From: a virus | Length of the DNA: 21,061 nt | IMG/VR virus record: IMGVR_UViG_3300030110_002853 | Coordinates: 4,783-25,843 of that record | Strand: one strand, 5' to 3' | Shown: positions 1 through 5,842 of the stretch, piece after piece | Numbering within the stretch: position 1 is the first letter of the stretch | Layout of the letters: every line of letters begins with the position of its first letter | Notes under the pieces: generated by a model | Seen by the model: the letters and a program-made list of their open reading frames with translations, nothing else | The model's database searches: none | Told to the model about the DNA's origin: nothing | Made by a program: the position numbers and the translations under genes

Positions 1-32
1 ATAAGACAAGTTACACAAATGGAGTAAATCGC

Positions 33-509
33 ATGAAAAAACAAAGGTACAAAAAGACCACTACTTTAGATGTGGGTACAATGGTACAAGGGAAAATCGG
101 GGAGAATAACGTATCCAATCTATTTCTGAAAAATAACTATATCGTGAGTATGCCCGAGGTTGATCTTGGTGTTGATATGGTGGTATGTAAGCCGAAGAAA
201 TGGGGCAAGAGGTTACTTATGAATAAGTGGCGATCCATACAAGTAAAATATCATTCTAGGGTATCAGAGACGACATTTGGAAAATCTTTAAGGGTGAAGA
301 TAACCCCTAACCACTGTGATTATATCGCAATACCTTTGGACGAACACACGAACAGAGTGATTTTCTACCCTCAGCCAAAGGATATGAAGGGCAAAGAATA
401 TGTAAGGGAGTTCGCTTTCTATGATTCGAGTAAAGCAGGGAAGAATGGCAACTTTCAGAATCAGAATAAACGAAGGTGGGCAAAAGATTTTTATGATTTG
501 CCAAATTAA
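33..509 (+). CDS. PD-(D/E)XK nuclease-like protein (158 aa)
   Basis: Probably a small metal-dependent DNA endonuclease. The sequence shows the order of the fold: a GKIGE motif with E24 in the first helix, D48 in GVDMVV on the next strand, then Q70-V-K72 in IQVKYHSR, and a following strand DYIAIPL. This E...D...QxK arrangement matches the PD-(D/E)XK endonucleases related to group I intron and Holliday-junction enzymes, with Gln in place of the second acid, a known variant. The length fits a stand-alone nuclease. The C-terminus is basic and aromatic. The start has GGAG eight bases upstream. The stop codon directly abuts a promoter-like element. Family assignment is by motif only; the cellular target is unknown. 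Confidence 0.7.
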   Translation: MKKQRYKKTTTLDVGTMVQGKIGENNVSNLFLKNNYIVSMPEVDLGVDMVVCKPKKWGKRLLMNKWRSIQVKYHSRVSETTFGKSLRVKITPNHCDYIAIPLDEHTNRVIFYPQPKDMKGKEYVREFAFYDSSKAGKNGNFQNQNKRRWAKDFYDLPN

Positions 510-510
510 A

Positions 511-542
511 TTGGAACTATTTAAAACAAGCCTAGTTATATA
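511..542 (+). promoter_or_regulatory. promoter-like element, copy A
   Basis: TTGGAACT at 511-518 is followed after a 19-base spacer by TTATAT (or TATATA one base on, 537-542). The block runs directly from the TAA stop of the preceding gene to the ribosome site AAAGGAG of the next. It shares a 14-base start, TAGTTATA at equal distance, and the TAAACAAAGGAGT leader with the copy at 1591. Promoter function is inferred from recurrence and position. The 19-20 base spacing is longer than the usual 17. Confidence 0.55.
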
Positions 543-563
543 AGTAAACAAAGGAGTAATACA

Positions 564-782
564 ATGAAACAAATAGAAGTAAACAATATCAGAAGAAAGG
601 CACTCCATTGGTGGAGGTCTTTAAATTCTGAGATGAAGAAAACAATGGTGCATAATCCATCAGTAAATAAATCTAGTTTTAATTCTGTTTCTTTGATGAG
701 CAAGTCATCACTACAAGTGCAAAGAATGTTTGAGAATTGGTTGACTTGGGAAATAAAAGGAGGTTCAAAAAATGAGCAGTAA
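564..782 (+). CDS. small hypothetical protein (72 aa)
   Basis: A short hydrophilic, basic protein that I do not recognise. It contains a WW pair near residue 16, a Ser-rich centre and a final helix-like stretch (residues 49-66). There is no signal peptide or membrane span. The start is well supported by AAAGGAG eight bases upstream, and the gene is the first behind promoter-like copy A. Its 3' end overlaps the next gene by 11 bases, with that gene's AAAGGAGG lying inside this one, so the two are probably translated together. Confidence 0.6.
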   Translation: MKQIEVNNIRRKALHWWRSLNSEMKKTMVHNPSVNKSSFNSVSLMSKSSLQVQRMFENWLTWEIKGGSKNEQ

Positions 783-1092
783 TAAATACAACGGATGGAC
801 AAATTACGAGACGTGGAACTTTAATTTGTGGATAACGAACGAAGAGTCAGATTACGAGTACGCTTTGGAACTTGCGGAAGATTCTGAAAACAAATACGGA
901 CTCAGTAAAAAACTAGAGGAGTGGGCAGAAGATATGGCTAGTGATGCATTGACATCATACGAATACACACATGGCTTTATAAAAGACATGGTGAATAGTT
1001 CTGTGGGAGAGGTCAACTTTTATGAGGTGGCTGAACATCTTTGGGAAGAGCGACAAGAGGCAATAAAGCAACATGATGGGGAGGAAGAGTAA
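772..1092 (+). CDS. YNGWTNYETW-family phage protein (106 aa)
   Basis: The N-terminus carries YNGWTNYETW (residues 6-15) followed by NLWITNEE, the signature of a conserved phage family of unknown function found in many tailed phages. The rest is acidic and helical, with several Trp residues (LEEWAEDM, EHLWEER) and an acidic end DGEEE. The protein is soluble, without membrane spans. AAAGGAGG lies seven bases before the ATG. The stop overlaps the next start as TAATG, so downstream translation is probably coupled. The family resemblance is firm; the function is not known. Confidence 0.75.
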   Translation: MSSNKYNGWTNYETWNFNLWITNEESDYEYALELAEDSENKYGLSKKLEEWAEDMASDALTSYEYTHGFIKDMVNSSVGEVNFYEVAEHLWEERQEAIKQHDGEEE

Positions 1093-1589
1093 TGCACATG
1101 ATAATAAGAAACATAGTCTATGCCAATTCTAAGAAAGAGGCACTTTCTGTGGCTAGGGAGAATTTCAAGAATCTATGTAAAGGACAGAGAATATTTGACT
1201 ACTACGATATGTTTGATGATGGGGGCAGTGCATACTGGGGTGACAGATGTCCCGAAATATCGCTTTTAAATAAGCCTGAAGGGCGTAAAATGATAGTAGA
1301 CGGATGGAAGGCTACCCTAAGAGATATGCGAGAGCATTTAAGAGAAATAAAAAAACTTACAGAAGGTAAGAAAGTTACAGAAGTCATGCGAGATATCAGA
1401 AAAGACTGGCTTCAGTATCGTTATCATTCTGTTGGAGAATACTATGGAAGTTCTGTTTGGTTGTACGACCACGATGCAGAGGGTATAAAGGATAGGAGAC
1501 ATCTTGACAATGCACTTAATAAATGGGATAATAATACAGAATATAAAGGCATGAAAGTTTATGTCGTACCCGCAGATGTACACTATTAA
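1092..1589 (+). CDS. conserved phage hypothetical protein (165 aa)
   Basis: Not assigned to a named family. Visible features are an acidic aromatic block around residues 35-50 (FDYYDMFDDGGSAYWGD), a charged helical centre (residues 75-115) that could form a coiled coil, and a C-terminal part with GSSVWLYDHDAEG and a final strand KVYVVP. The ATG at 1092 is chosen over the ATG at 1098 because GGGGAGG (1078-1084) sits seven bases upstream of the former. It overlaps the preceding stop by one base. The TAA stop abuts the second promoter-like element, so this gene probably ends a transcription unit. Confidence 0.65.
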   Translation: MHMIIRNIVYANSKKEALSVARENFKNLCKGQRIFDYYDMFDDGGSAYWGDRCPEISLLNKPEGRKMIVDGWKATLRDMREHLREIKKLTEGKKVTEVMRDIRKDWLQYRYHSVGEYYGSSVWLYDHDAEGIKDRRHLDNALNKWDNNTEYKGMKVYVVPADVHY

Positions 1590-1590
1590 A

Positions 1591-1622
1591 TTGGAACTTT
1601 TAATAATAAGTGTAGTTATAGA
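1591..1622 (+). promoter_or_regulatory. promoter-like element, copy B
   Basis: TTGGAACTT at 1591-1599, then TTATAG at 1616-1621 (or TATAGA one base on), with the same 19-20 base spacing as copy A. The flanking ATTAAA before it and TAAACAAAGGAGT after it are identical to copy A, while the middle differs. This is what two conserved contact boxes separated by a free spacer would look like. Confidence 0.55.
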
Positions 1623-1642
1623 GATAAACAAAGGAGTTTTAA

Positions 1643-2143
1643 ATGAATATATTTAAACTAGATGACTGCCCTCAGCGATCAGCAGAATTGCAACACGACA
1701 AGCACGTTGTAAAGATGATCTTAGAATCAGCACAGCTTTTGTGTGGTGCTTACGATACAGAAGATACACCACCTTACAAAAGGACACACTACAACCACCC
1801 TTGCTCAATATGGACAAGGACAAGCAGAGAGAATTATGAGTGGCTCATATCACACGCTATGTCTCTATCTTACGAGTACACAAGGAGATACGGCAGAGTA
1901 CACAAGTCACAAGCAGTGATAGAATGGTGTTCTGAGAATATAGACCTCATAGAATTTACTGATAGTGGATCTACGGAATTGCCTATGGCTATGCCAGACA
2001 AATATAAATCCGATAACGTAGTTACTTCTTACCAACAATACTATATTAATGAGAAGTTGAACCCGAAAACGGGTTGGAAGGCCAGAGGTGTACCTGAAAT
2101 ATTTAAAAACAAGATGGAACTTATACAAAGTGGGAGCGTATAA
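1643..2143 (+). CDS. DKHVVKM-family conserved phage protein (166 aa)
   Basis: It belongs to a protein family common in cyanophages and other tailed phages, recognised from the N-terminus MNIFKLD and the motif DKHVVKMILE (residues 19-28), then HYNHPCSIW (49-57), NYEWL (64-68), MPDKYK (117-122) and a final W-x-R-x-x-P. Some database members are labelled pyrimidine-dimer glycosylase-like, but I see no firm basis for that here and leave the function open. Conserved His, Cys and Asp residues would fit an enzyme or metal site. AAAGGAG lies before the ATG behind promoter copy B. The last codons contain another promoter-like element. Confidence 0.7.
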   Translation: MNIFKLDDCPQRSAELQHDKHVVKMILESAQLLCGAYDTEDTPPYKRTHYNHPCSIWTRTSRENYEWLISHAMSLSYEYTRRYGRVHKSQAVIEWCSENIDLIEFTDSGSTELPMAMPDKYKSDNVVTSYQQYYINEKLNPKTGWKARGVPEIFKNKMELIQSGSV

Positions 2144-2144
2144 A
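2114..2144 (+). promoter_or_regulatory. promoter-like element, copy D (inside a gene end)
   Basis: ATGGAACTT (2114-2122), 11 free bases, then GAGCGTATAA (2134-2143). The last ten bases and their distance to GGAACTT are identical to the intergenic copy at 4325. The TATAAA box (2139-2144) includes the TAA stop of the overlapping gene. It stands 33 bases before the next start at 2177. Promoter function is inferred. Confidence 0.5.
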
Positions 2145-2176
2145 TGCCATATCCAATGAAACAAAAGGAGAAACAA

Positions 2177-2419
2177 ATGATAACAGAACAAGACATCATA
2201 TTTGACAATCTATATGAGGACATAGCTATGAAACTAGACTCTATCTTAGATGAGGTCATAGCAGACATAGAGCATGACTGGGGAATCAAGCACGATATGA
2301 TGATGAAGATAGTGGAGACATGGTCTGTGGGGGTATCTGCAAGACTACCCCTTACAACTACTATAGATAAGAAAACAATGGAGTTACTAAAGAAAGAGGT
2401 GGAAAATGTTAATAAGTAA
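2177..2419 (+). CDS. small hypothetical protein (80 aa)
   Basis: An acidic, helical protein that I cannot assign. The frame is open from an ATG at 2144, but AAAGGAG (2164-2170) is six bases before the ATG at 2177, so the shorter form is preferred. The sequence has two helical blocks: residues 8-40 with many Asp/Glu, and the last 20. The ATG at 2144 would also begin inside the preceding promoter-like element. The gene overlaps the next one by 14 bases. Confidence 0.6.
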   Translation: MITEQDIIFDNLYEDIAMKLDSILDEVIADIEHDWGIKHDMMMKIVETWSVGVSARLPLTTTIDKKTMELLKKEVENVNK

Positions 2420-2738
2420 TTGTTGTGGATATGAAGTAAAGTATCACGATATATGCTCTAGTTGTCTAGAACATACTGATCCATACGAAGAGGAGGATGT
2501 TCAGGAGTTAGAGGACGAGTTGGAGAAAGAGGCTTTAGAGTGGGAAAGAAAGGATAGTGAGGAAGAAAGGGGTAGTACAGAAATAGAGCGAGGTATGGAA
2601 AGGATAAGAAACTTAATAGCGAACAAAGGTGTTGTGAATATTGACCATGATGACATCTGGGAGATATTTGGAATAACAGTTGAGTGCTTAGAGGGAGAGC
2701 CGACAACGGCTGATGAATTTAATAAGGAGGTAGAATAA
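2406..2738 (+). CDS. small acidic zinc-ribbon-like protein (110 aa)
   Basis: The N-terminus carries C6-C7 and C17-S-S-C20, spaced like the small zinc ribbons that begin many marine phage proteins (NCCG...C..C). After that comes a long, very acidic helical stretch (residues 27-60, mostly Glu/Asp/Lys/Arg), which could be a coiled coil or a DNA mimic, then a smaller folded end with IWEIFGITVECLEG. Function is unknown. It overlaps the previous gene by 14 bases and the next by one base (TAATG), so it is part of a tightly coupled operon. Confidence 0.6.
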   Translation: MLISNCCGYEVKYHDICSSCLEHTDPYEEEDVQELEDELEKEALEWERKDSEEERGSTEIERGMERIRNLIANKGVVNIDHDDIWEIFGITVECLEGEPTTADEFNKEVE

Positions 2739-2944
2739 TGAAAACAGCAATAATAAAAGTTAGATTGGCTTACGATTTTCCCGATGAAATGTCGATCAAA
2801 GAGATCAAGGAAAAAGTAGAGAATCTTGAACTGCCAAAGGAGTATGATGAGGATAGTTTTGAATGGCTTGGTATCTACGACAACGAAGATGAGTTCATAC
2901 CATATTATAAGTTCCCCGAAGAGTGTTATGAGGTAGAGGAATGA
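2738..2944 (+). CDS. small acidic hypothetical protein (68 aa)
   Basis: Begins with a strand MKTAIIKVRLAYDFP followed by an amphipathic helix (residues 18-31) and an acidic aromatic end (EWLGIYDNEDEFIPYY). This alpha/beta pattern is seen in several small phage proteins of unknown role. AAGGAGG precedes the ATG at a good distance, and the start overlaps the upstream stop by one base (TAATG). The stop overlaps the next start as ATGA. No family is recognised. Confidence 0.6.
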   Translation: MKTAIIKVRLAYDFPDEMSIKEIKEKVENLELPKEYDEDSFEWLGIYDNEDEFIPYYKFPEECYEVEE

Positions 2945-3327
2945 CATCAAAAGAATATGAATTTATGAGAGAGAAGTTTCTTTCAGAAACCTTAGAGCTT
3001 TCAGATGCCAAACGAATTGAGTATACTGAAGGGAATCACGAGACCAATGTATTATGGAACTTTGAACATATTGGGAAAACTTTGGGACTTACTCCCATGA
3101 AAGTGTTGTCTGTATATTTACAGAAACATATTAGTAGTTTATTGAACTACTTAAAAACAGAGAAAGAATATGCAGAGAGTATCGAGGGTAGGATAATGGA
3201 TATGATCAATTATCTTTTGCTCTTGCTCTGTATGATCAGAACATACAAAGGAGATAAAAATGAAACGATTCCTAAAAGCAATGGAACTGGTAACTCAACT
3301 AATACTGGGAAAGGAAGCGACATCTAA
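2941..3327 (+). CDS. DUF1599/Nmad1-like protein (128 aa)
   Basis: The core resembles the DUF1599 (nucleotide modification associated domain 1) proteins. It shows LWNFEHIGKTLGLTP (residues 38-52), a K-H pair in LQKHISS (60-66), and ESIEGRIMDMINYLLLL (79-95) with conserved Glu, Asp and Asn-Tyr. The fold is all-helical and related by pattern to MazG-like nucleotide pyrophosphatases, so a role in nucleotide metabolism is plausible but unproven. The last 20 or so residues are low-complexity (Asn, Thr, Gly, Ser). They coincide with an overlapping gene in another frame, so the functional protein may end near residue 105. Start overlaps the previous stop (ATGA). Confidence 0.6.
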   Translation: MTSKEYEFMREKFLSETLELSDAKRIEYTEGNHETNVLWNFEHIGKTLGLTPMKVLSVYLQKHISSLLNYLKTEKEYAESIEGRIMDMINYLLLLLCMIRTYKGDKNETIPKSNGTGNSTNTGKGSDI

Positions 3328-3379
3328 ACCTAAGAGGAAGAAAAGGAAGTATAAGAGGAGAGTGAGGAAGGCTAAGTAA
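3260..3379 (+). CDS. very basic 39-residue protein, overlapping gene
   Basis: A short frame lying partly inside the preceding gene (68 shared bases). It has an ideal ribosome site, AAAGGAG at 3247-3253, six bases before the ATG, and its TAA overlaps the next ATG as TAATG, which fits the operon's style. The protein has a short helix (residues 4-17) and a tail from residue 23 that is almost wholly Lys/Arg; 17 of 39 residues are basic. It probably binds nucleic acid or an acidic partner. No family is recognised, and translation is inferred from signals only. Confidence 0.6.
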   Translation: MKRFLKAMELVTQLILGKEATSKPKRKKRKYKRRVRKAK

Positions 3380-3618
3380 TGGATATTCTATACTACACAT
3401 GGGAACTATTTACGGCAGATGAAAAGAACGCTTGGTGGTTGATGATGGTGGTGTTTGCCTGTACCTGTATTACTTTTATATACACCAATGTAAAAATGCG
3501 GGTACACTTGGAAAAGATATCCAAAAAACAAAAGACCTTTTTGGTTGCCCTTTGGCTACTGGCTGAAGGCGAGAAGGACGAACTTCAATTAATGATGGAA
3601 CAGGAGGAGGAAGAATGA
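3379..3618 (+). CDS. single-span membrane protein (79 aa)
   Basis: A hydrophobic stretch at residues 19-37 (WWLMMVVFACTC then ITFIYTN) should span the inner membrane. It is followed by a basic helix (residues 39-53) and a very acidic tail ending EQEEEE. The first 18 residues would be the outer part if the positive-inside rule holds. It is directly coupled to the basic mini-protein upstream (TAATG) and to a second small membrane protein downstream (ATGA). Holin, spanin or superinfection-exclusion roles are possible, but nothing in the sequence decides. Confidence 0.6.
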   Translation: MDILYYTWELFTADEKNAWWLMMVVFACTCITFIYTNVKMRVHLEKISKKQKTFLVALWLLAEGEKDELQLMMEQEEEE

Positions 3619-3746
3619 TAGTGCTAGACCTTTGGGAATGGGTGGTGAACCTGTTCATCCTTTCGATGAGCTTCGTTACCCTTACAATGGTAATGTTCAT
3701 TGCCTGCTTGGTGGTATATACAATACAGGACTGGAGAGGAAAATGA
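3615..3746 (+). CDS. 43-residue membrane protein
   Basis: A short frame between two confirmed neighbours, overlapping both by four bases (ATGA at 3615-3618 and again at 3743-3746), with GGAGGAGG just upstream. Residues 8-36 are almost all hydrophobic (NLFILSMSFVTLTMVMFIAC), a clear membrane span, and the C-terminus is short and polar (QDWRGK). It forms a pair with the upstream single-span protein. Function is unknown; small paired membrane proteins in phages are often lysis or exclusion factors, but no lysin gene is present nearby. Confidence 0.6.
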   Translation: MIVLDLWEWVVNLFILSMSFVTLTMVMFIACLVVYTIQDWRGK

Positions 3747-4036
3747 AAGAATACATGGAGTTGCAGTTGGAAGTTCTGAGATATGAACAGATGGTGGAAC
3801 GAAGAGAAGAGAAGATAAAAAGATTACAGAGCGTGATCGCATCCCTAGACCCGAATGATTTACAGAGATTCAGGTGTTGGCATTGCGATTGTGAACTGAT
3901 CTGGGGTGGAGACCACGACATACAGGAAATCATACTAGACGAGGACAAGGAAGGTATCGCATCCAATTTTTCCTGTTCTAATTACGACTGCAACACTCAT
4001 GTTGAAGTATACCATTTTAGCCAAGAAGAAGAATAG
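3743..4036 (+). CDS. coiled-coil plus Cys-cluster protein (97 aa)
   Basis: Residues 1-35 form a strongly charged helix (likely coiled coil: EYMELQLEVLRYEQMVERRE). Residues 44-90 carry Cys residues as C45-W-H-C48-D-C50 and C78-S-N-Y-D-C83, plus His 86 and His 91, a probable zinc-binding module. The frame is open from 3632, but the ATG at 3743 is chosen because it overlaps the upstream stop as ATGA and has GGAGAGG before it. A DNA- or protein-binding role is likely in general terms; the family is not recognised. Confidence 0.65.
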   Translation: MKEYMELQLEVLRYEQMVERREEKIKRLQSVIASLDPNDLQRFRCWHCDCELIWGGDHDIQEIILDEDKEGIASNFSCSNYDCNTHVEVYHFSQEEE

Positions 4037-4038
4037 GC

Positions 4039-4323
4039 ATGGTAAAGTATACCCACAACCATAAAACGCCGTTAGAAGCAAAGGTAATGCTCTTATTGGG
4101 TATATGTGGGGCAAGACCTAGTGAGTTCAGTTATCATAACTGGGGAGACAATAGAACTTTAAGATGGAAAGAAGGTAAAAGGATAGGTAAGGATGTCAGG
4201 GATTATGTGAAGATGGTTTTTGTTGGGGAACACGATCAGGTTCTGAGATTCGCTGAATTTATGTATCGAGACCGATTAGACAAGCGATGTTACAAATATA
4301 TTATCGCCCCTCTAAAAAATTAA
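4039..4323 (+). CDS. small basic hypothetical protein (94 aa)
   Basis: A basic soluble protein that I do not recognise. It begins with YTHNHKTPLEAKVMLLLGICGARPSEF in two pieces: a polar start and a hydrophobic helix (residues 12-24). Later parts are rich in Arg, Lys and Tyr (FMYRDRLDKRCYKYI), so nucleic-acid contact is possible. The start lies two bases after the preceding stop with only a weak GAAGAAGAA site, suggesting re-initiation. Its TAA abuts promoter-like copy C. Confidence 0.5.
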   Translation: MVKYTHNHKTPLEAKVMLLLGICGARPSEFSYHNWGDNRTLRWKEGKRIGKDVRDYVKMVFVGEHDQVLRFAEFMYRDRLDKRCYKYIIAPLKN

Positions 4324-4324
4324 T

Positions 4325-4355
4325 TTGGAACTTTTTGAAACCTAGAGCGTATAAT
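4325..4355 (+). promoter_or_regulatory. promoter-like element, copy C
   Basis: TTGGAACTT (4325-4333), 11 free bases, then GAGCGTATAAT (4345-4355), giving a perfect TATAAT box 19 bases after TTGGAA. This is the best -10 match among the copies and lies in a 62-base gap right after a stop codon, with about 30 bases to the next start at 4386. It shares GAGCGTATAA with the copy at 2114 and TTGGAACTT with that at 1591. Confidence 0.6.
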
Positions 4356-4385
4356 GGGAAACGGCACACACAAAAAGGAAAACAA

Positions 4386-4694
4386 ATGGACACACAATTA
4401 AAACAAGTATTAGAAAAATCGCCACCGCTAGACTGGGGAGATTCTTATCATCTTAGATATGATTCTTTAAAGAATTACATAGAGGATTTAGAACATCAGT
4501 TGTACTGGTTCAAAGAAGAGAGAATGGTAGAGGAGGCTAAGGATGGATACGAACTTGTAAAAAGGTCTAATGTCAAGCAAAGCACATTAGATAGCTACAA
4601 AAAAGAATATAAAGATGTGCAGTTAGAGTACGGACAACTAAAGAAACATTTAAAATACATAAACAAACAAAGGAGTAATAATGAAATTAACTAA
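4386..4694 (+). CDS. coiled-coil hypothetical protein (102 aa)
   Basis: Mostly helical and charged. Residues 25-60 (YHLRYDSLKNYIEDLEHQ onward) and 70-95 look like coiled-coil segments. The frame is open back to 4287, but AAAAAGGAAAA lies before the ATG at 4386 and the longer form would read through promoter copy C, so 4386 is chosen. No family is recognised. The gene's end contains the ribosome site of the next gene and overlaps it by 14 bases. Confidence 0.6.
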   Translation: MDTQLKQVLEKSPPLDWGDSYHLRYDSLKNYIEDLEHQLYWFKEERMVEEAKDGYELVKRSNVKQSTLDSYKKEYKDVQLEYGQLKKHLKYINKQRSNNEIN

Positions 4695-4875
4695 TGAACA
4701 AAAAATAGAATTGCAAAGATTGCAGTACGATCCTTGCGACAGGCACTTGAACATATACCCCGAAGACTTTAGGGGAAGTATCTGGAAAGAAGTTTTACAG
4801 TGCTTAGGCATTGATGATTGCTACGGGGTTACTCTTGCTGTCGTTGGAATCAAAGAGGAATTTGAGGAGGAGTAA
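4681..4875 (+). CDS. small acidic hypothetical protein (64 aa)
   Basis: A compact acidic protein starting with a helix (TNEQKIELQRLQ), a Cys-containing centre (DPCDRHLNIYPEDF), CLGIDDC at residues 41-47 and an acidic end EEFEEE. No known domain. The ribosome site ACAAAGGAG seven bases upstream copies the leader found behind promoters A and B (AACAAAGGAGTAATA). The stop overlaps the next ATG as TAATG. Confidence 0.55.
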   Translation: MKLTNEQKIELQRLQYDPCDRHLNIYPEDFRGSIWKEVLQCLGIDDCYGVTLAVVGIKEEFEEE

Positions 4876-5045
4876 TGAAATCATACCATTGGACAATAAC
4901 TGCTAGTGGGTTTATAGAAGCACACTCACTTGGAGAAGCAAAGGAGAAGCTGAAAGAAGATGCTATTGGGTATATCATAGATGATGAGAAATACTGGGAG
5001 TTTGAGGTTGAAGATTCTTTACCATACGAAGAAGAAGAGGAGTGA
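4875..5045 (+). CDS. 56-residue acidic hypothetical protein
   Basis: Short frame starting MKSYHWTITASGFIEAHS with a strand, then a helix (residues 18-28, LGEAKEKLKED), a second strand and a tail of Glu residues (YEEEEE). The strand-helix-strand pattern fits the small phage proteins that begin with a strand followed by an EAH(S)LxEAxEK-type helix. GAGGAGG precedes the start, which overlaps the preceding stop by one base. It is the last gene before a 69-base gap. Function unknown. Confidence 0.55.
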   Translation: MKSYHWTITASGFIEAHSLGEAKEKLKEDAIGYIIDDEKYWEFEVEDSLPYEEEEE

Positions 5046-5066
5046 TGTCAGGATATAGTTAAAGAT

Positions 5067-5088
5067 TTTAGTGGCATAAGACACTAAA
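5067..5088. other. short inverted repeat in intergenic gap
   Basis: TTTAGTG (5067-5073) and its exact complement CACTAAA (5082-5088) flank an eight-base loop, in the 69-base gap before the HNH gene. No T-run follows, so it is not an intrinsic terminator. It could be an operator or an RNA processing site; a chance AT-rich repeat is also possible. Confidence 0.35.
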
Positions 5089-5114
5089 TATCAATAACTT
5101 AAAGGAGTAGTTGA

Positions 5115-5639
5115 ATGTTAAAGAGATGTAGTAGATGCAAACACGAAAAGCCCAAGAGGGACTTCTATGTCAATAGGCAGAAGCATGATGGTAGACAGAC
5201 CACATGTAAAGTATGTCAAAGAGAATATCATAATAAACGATGGTACAAAGGGAACAGAGAAAAAAGAATTAAAGACATGAAGGAAAGAAAGCGGAGATTG
5301 AGGGATGAGAACTACGAGAAGATATTGTATTTGTATTTTATAAAGGGGTGTGTTGACTGCGGTACAAGAGACCACCGAGTTCTGGAGTTCGACCATGTTA
5401 AGGGAATCAAGAAGAAATCATACAAGACAGAGGGCATATCCTACATGGTCAGGAATGGATATAAGTGGAGTACGATCAAGCGAGAAATAGAGAAGTGTGA
5501 GGTTCGCTGTCGTAACTGTCACAAGATAAGAACCTATAAACAATACGGTTATTATAAAAGTTTAAGAGGGATGATAAAAGAATATGAAAAGAATATGGAA
5601 CTTACTGATAGTAAGAGGCGTTATGAGTGTGTAACATGA
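5115..5639 (+). CDS. HNH endonuclease with N-terminal zinc ribbon (174 aa)
   Basis: An HNH-type DNA-cutting enzyme. An N-terminal ribbon has C5-x2-C8 and C31-x2-C34 (TTCKVCQREYHN). The catalytic region shows C79-x2-C82, then LEFDHVKGIKKKS with D93-H94, and ends with KCEVRCRNCHKIRTYKQ (C132, N134, C135, H136), the normal spacing of phage HNH proteins of the CxxC/FDHV/CxNCH class. It is very basic throughout, as expected for DNA binding. AAAGGAG precedes the ATG. Free-standing genes of this kind are often homing endonucleases, and the gene sits alone between a hairpin-bearing gap and a promoter-like element, which fits insertion; packaging-type nicking is the alternative. Confidence 0.85.
   Translation: MLKRCSRCKHEKPKRDFYVNRQKHDGRQTTCKVCQREYHNKRWYKGNREKRIKDMKERKRRLRDENYEKILYLYFIKGCVDCGTRDHRVLEFDHVKGIKKKSYKTEGISYMVRNGYKWSTIKREIEKCEVRCRNCHKIRTYKQYGYYKSLRGMIKEYEKNMELTDSKRRYECVT
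5595..5626 (+). promoter_or_regulatory. weak promoter-like element, copy E
   Basis: ATGGAACTT (5595-5603), 11 bases, then GAGGCGTTATGA. This is close to GAGCGTATAA of copies C and D at the same distance, with an extra G and a poor TTATGA box. It lies in the 3' end of the HNH gene, just before the next start. It may be a decayed copy or chance. Confidence 0.3.
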
Positions 5640-5842
5640 AAGAAACAACATTTAATAAAGAACTTCAAGATTCACTTAAAGTGAGGTATGAGTATCATGG
5701 CTTCAATGGCGAAGAGCATGTGCGAGTACCGATCATGTACGATCCGAAGACTGGATTCACCTATGATACTGGAGACCTATACGACATAAAAGGAGACGAT
5801 GATGTTCAGTGTATTGAGCAAGTTAAAGTACAGGATAAATAA
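5627..5842 (+). CDS. small hypothetical protein (71 aa)
   Basis: A small acidic beta-type protein (VRYEYHGFNGEEHVRVPI, then YDPKTGFTYDTGDLYDIKG) with no recognised family. Two starts are possible: GTG at 5627, eight bases after AAGAGG, and ATG at 5636, which overlaps the HNH gene's stop as ATGA but lies 17 bases from that site. The first is given; the difference is only three residues. The 3' end overlaps the next gene by 44 bases, and AAGGAG for that gene lies within it. Confidence 0.5.
   Translation: MCNMKETTFNKELQDSLKVRYEYHGFNGEEHVRVPIMYDPKTGFTYDTGDLYDIKGDDDVQCIEQVKVQDK

Noticed and set aside
511-540. sigma-54 (-24/-12) promoters
   Set aside because: The TTGGAA boxes have GG but no GC ten bases later, while a TATAAT-like box at fixed distance is present.
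1643-2143. firm call as pyrimidine-dimer glycosylase
   Set aside because: The N-terminal region does not look like T4 endonuclease V; only some database labels suggest it.
5067-5088. intrinsic terminator
   Set aside because: The stem is short and AT-rich and no T-run follows.
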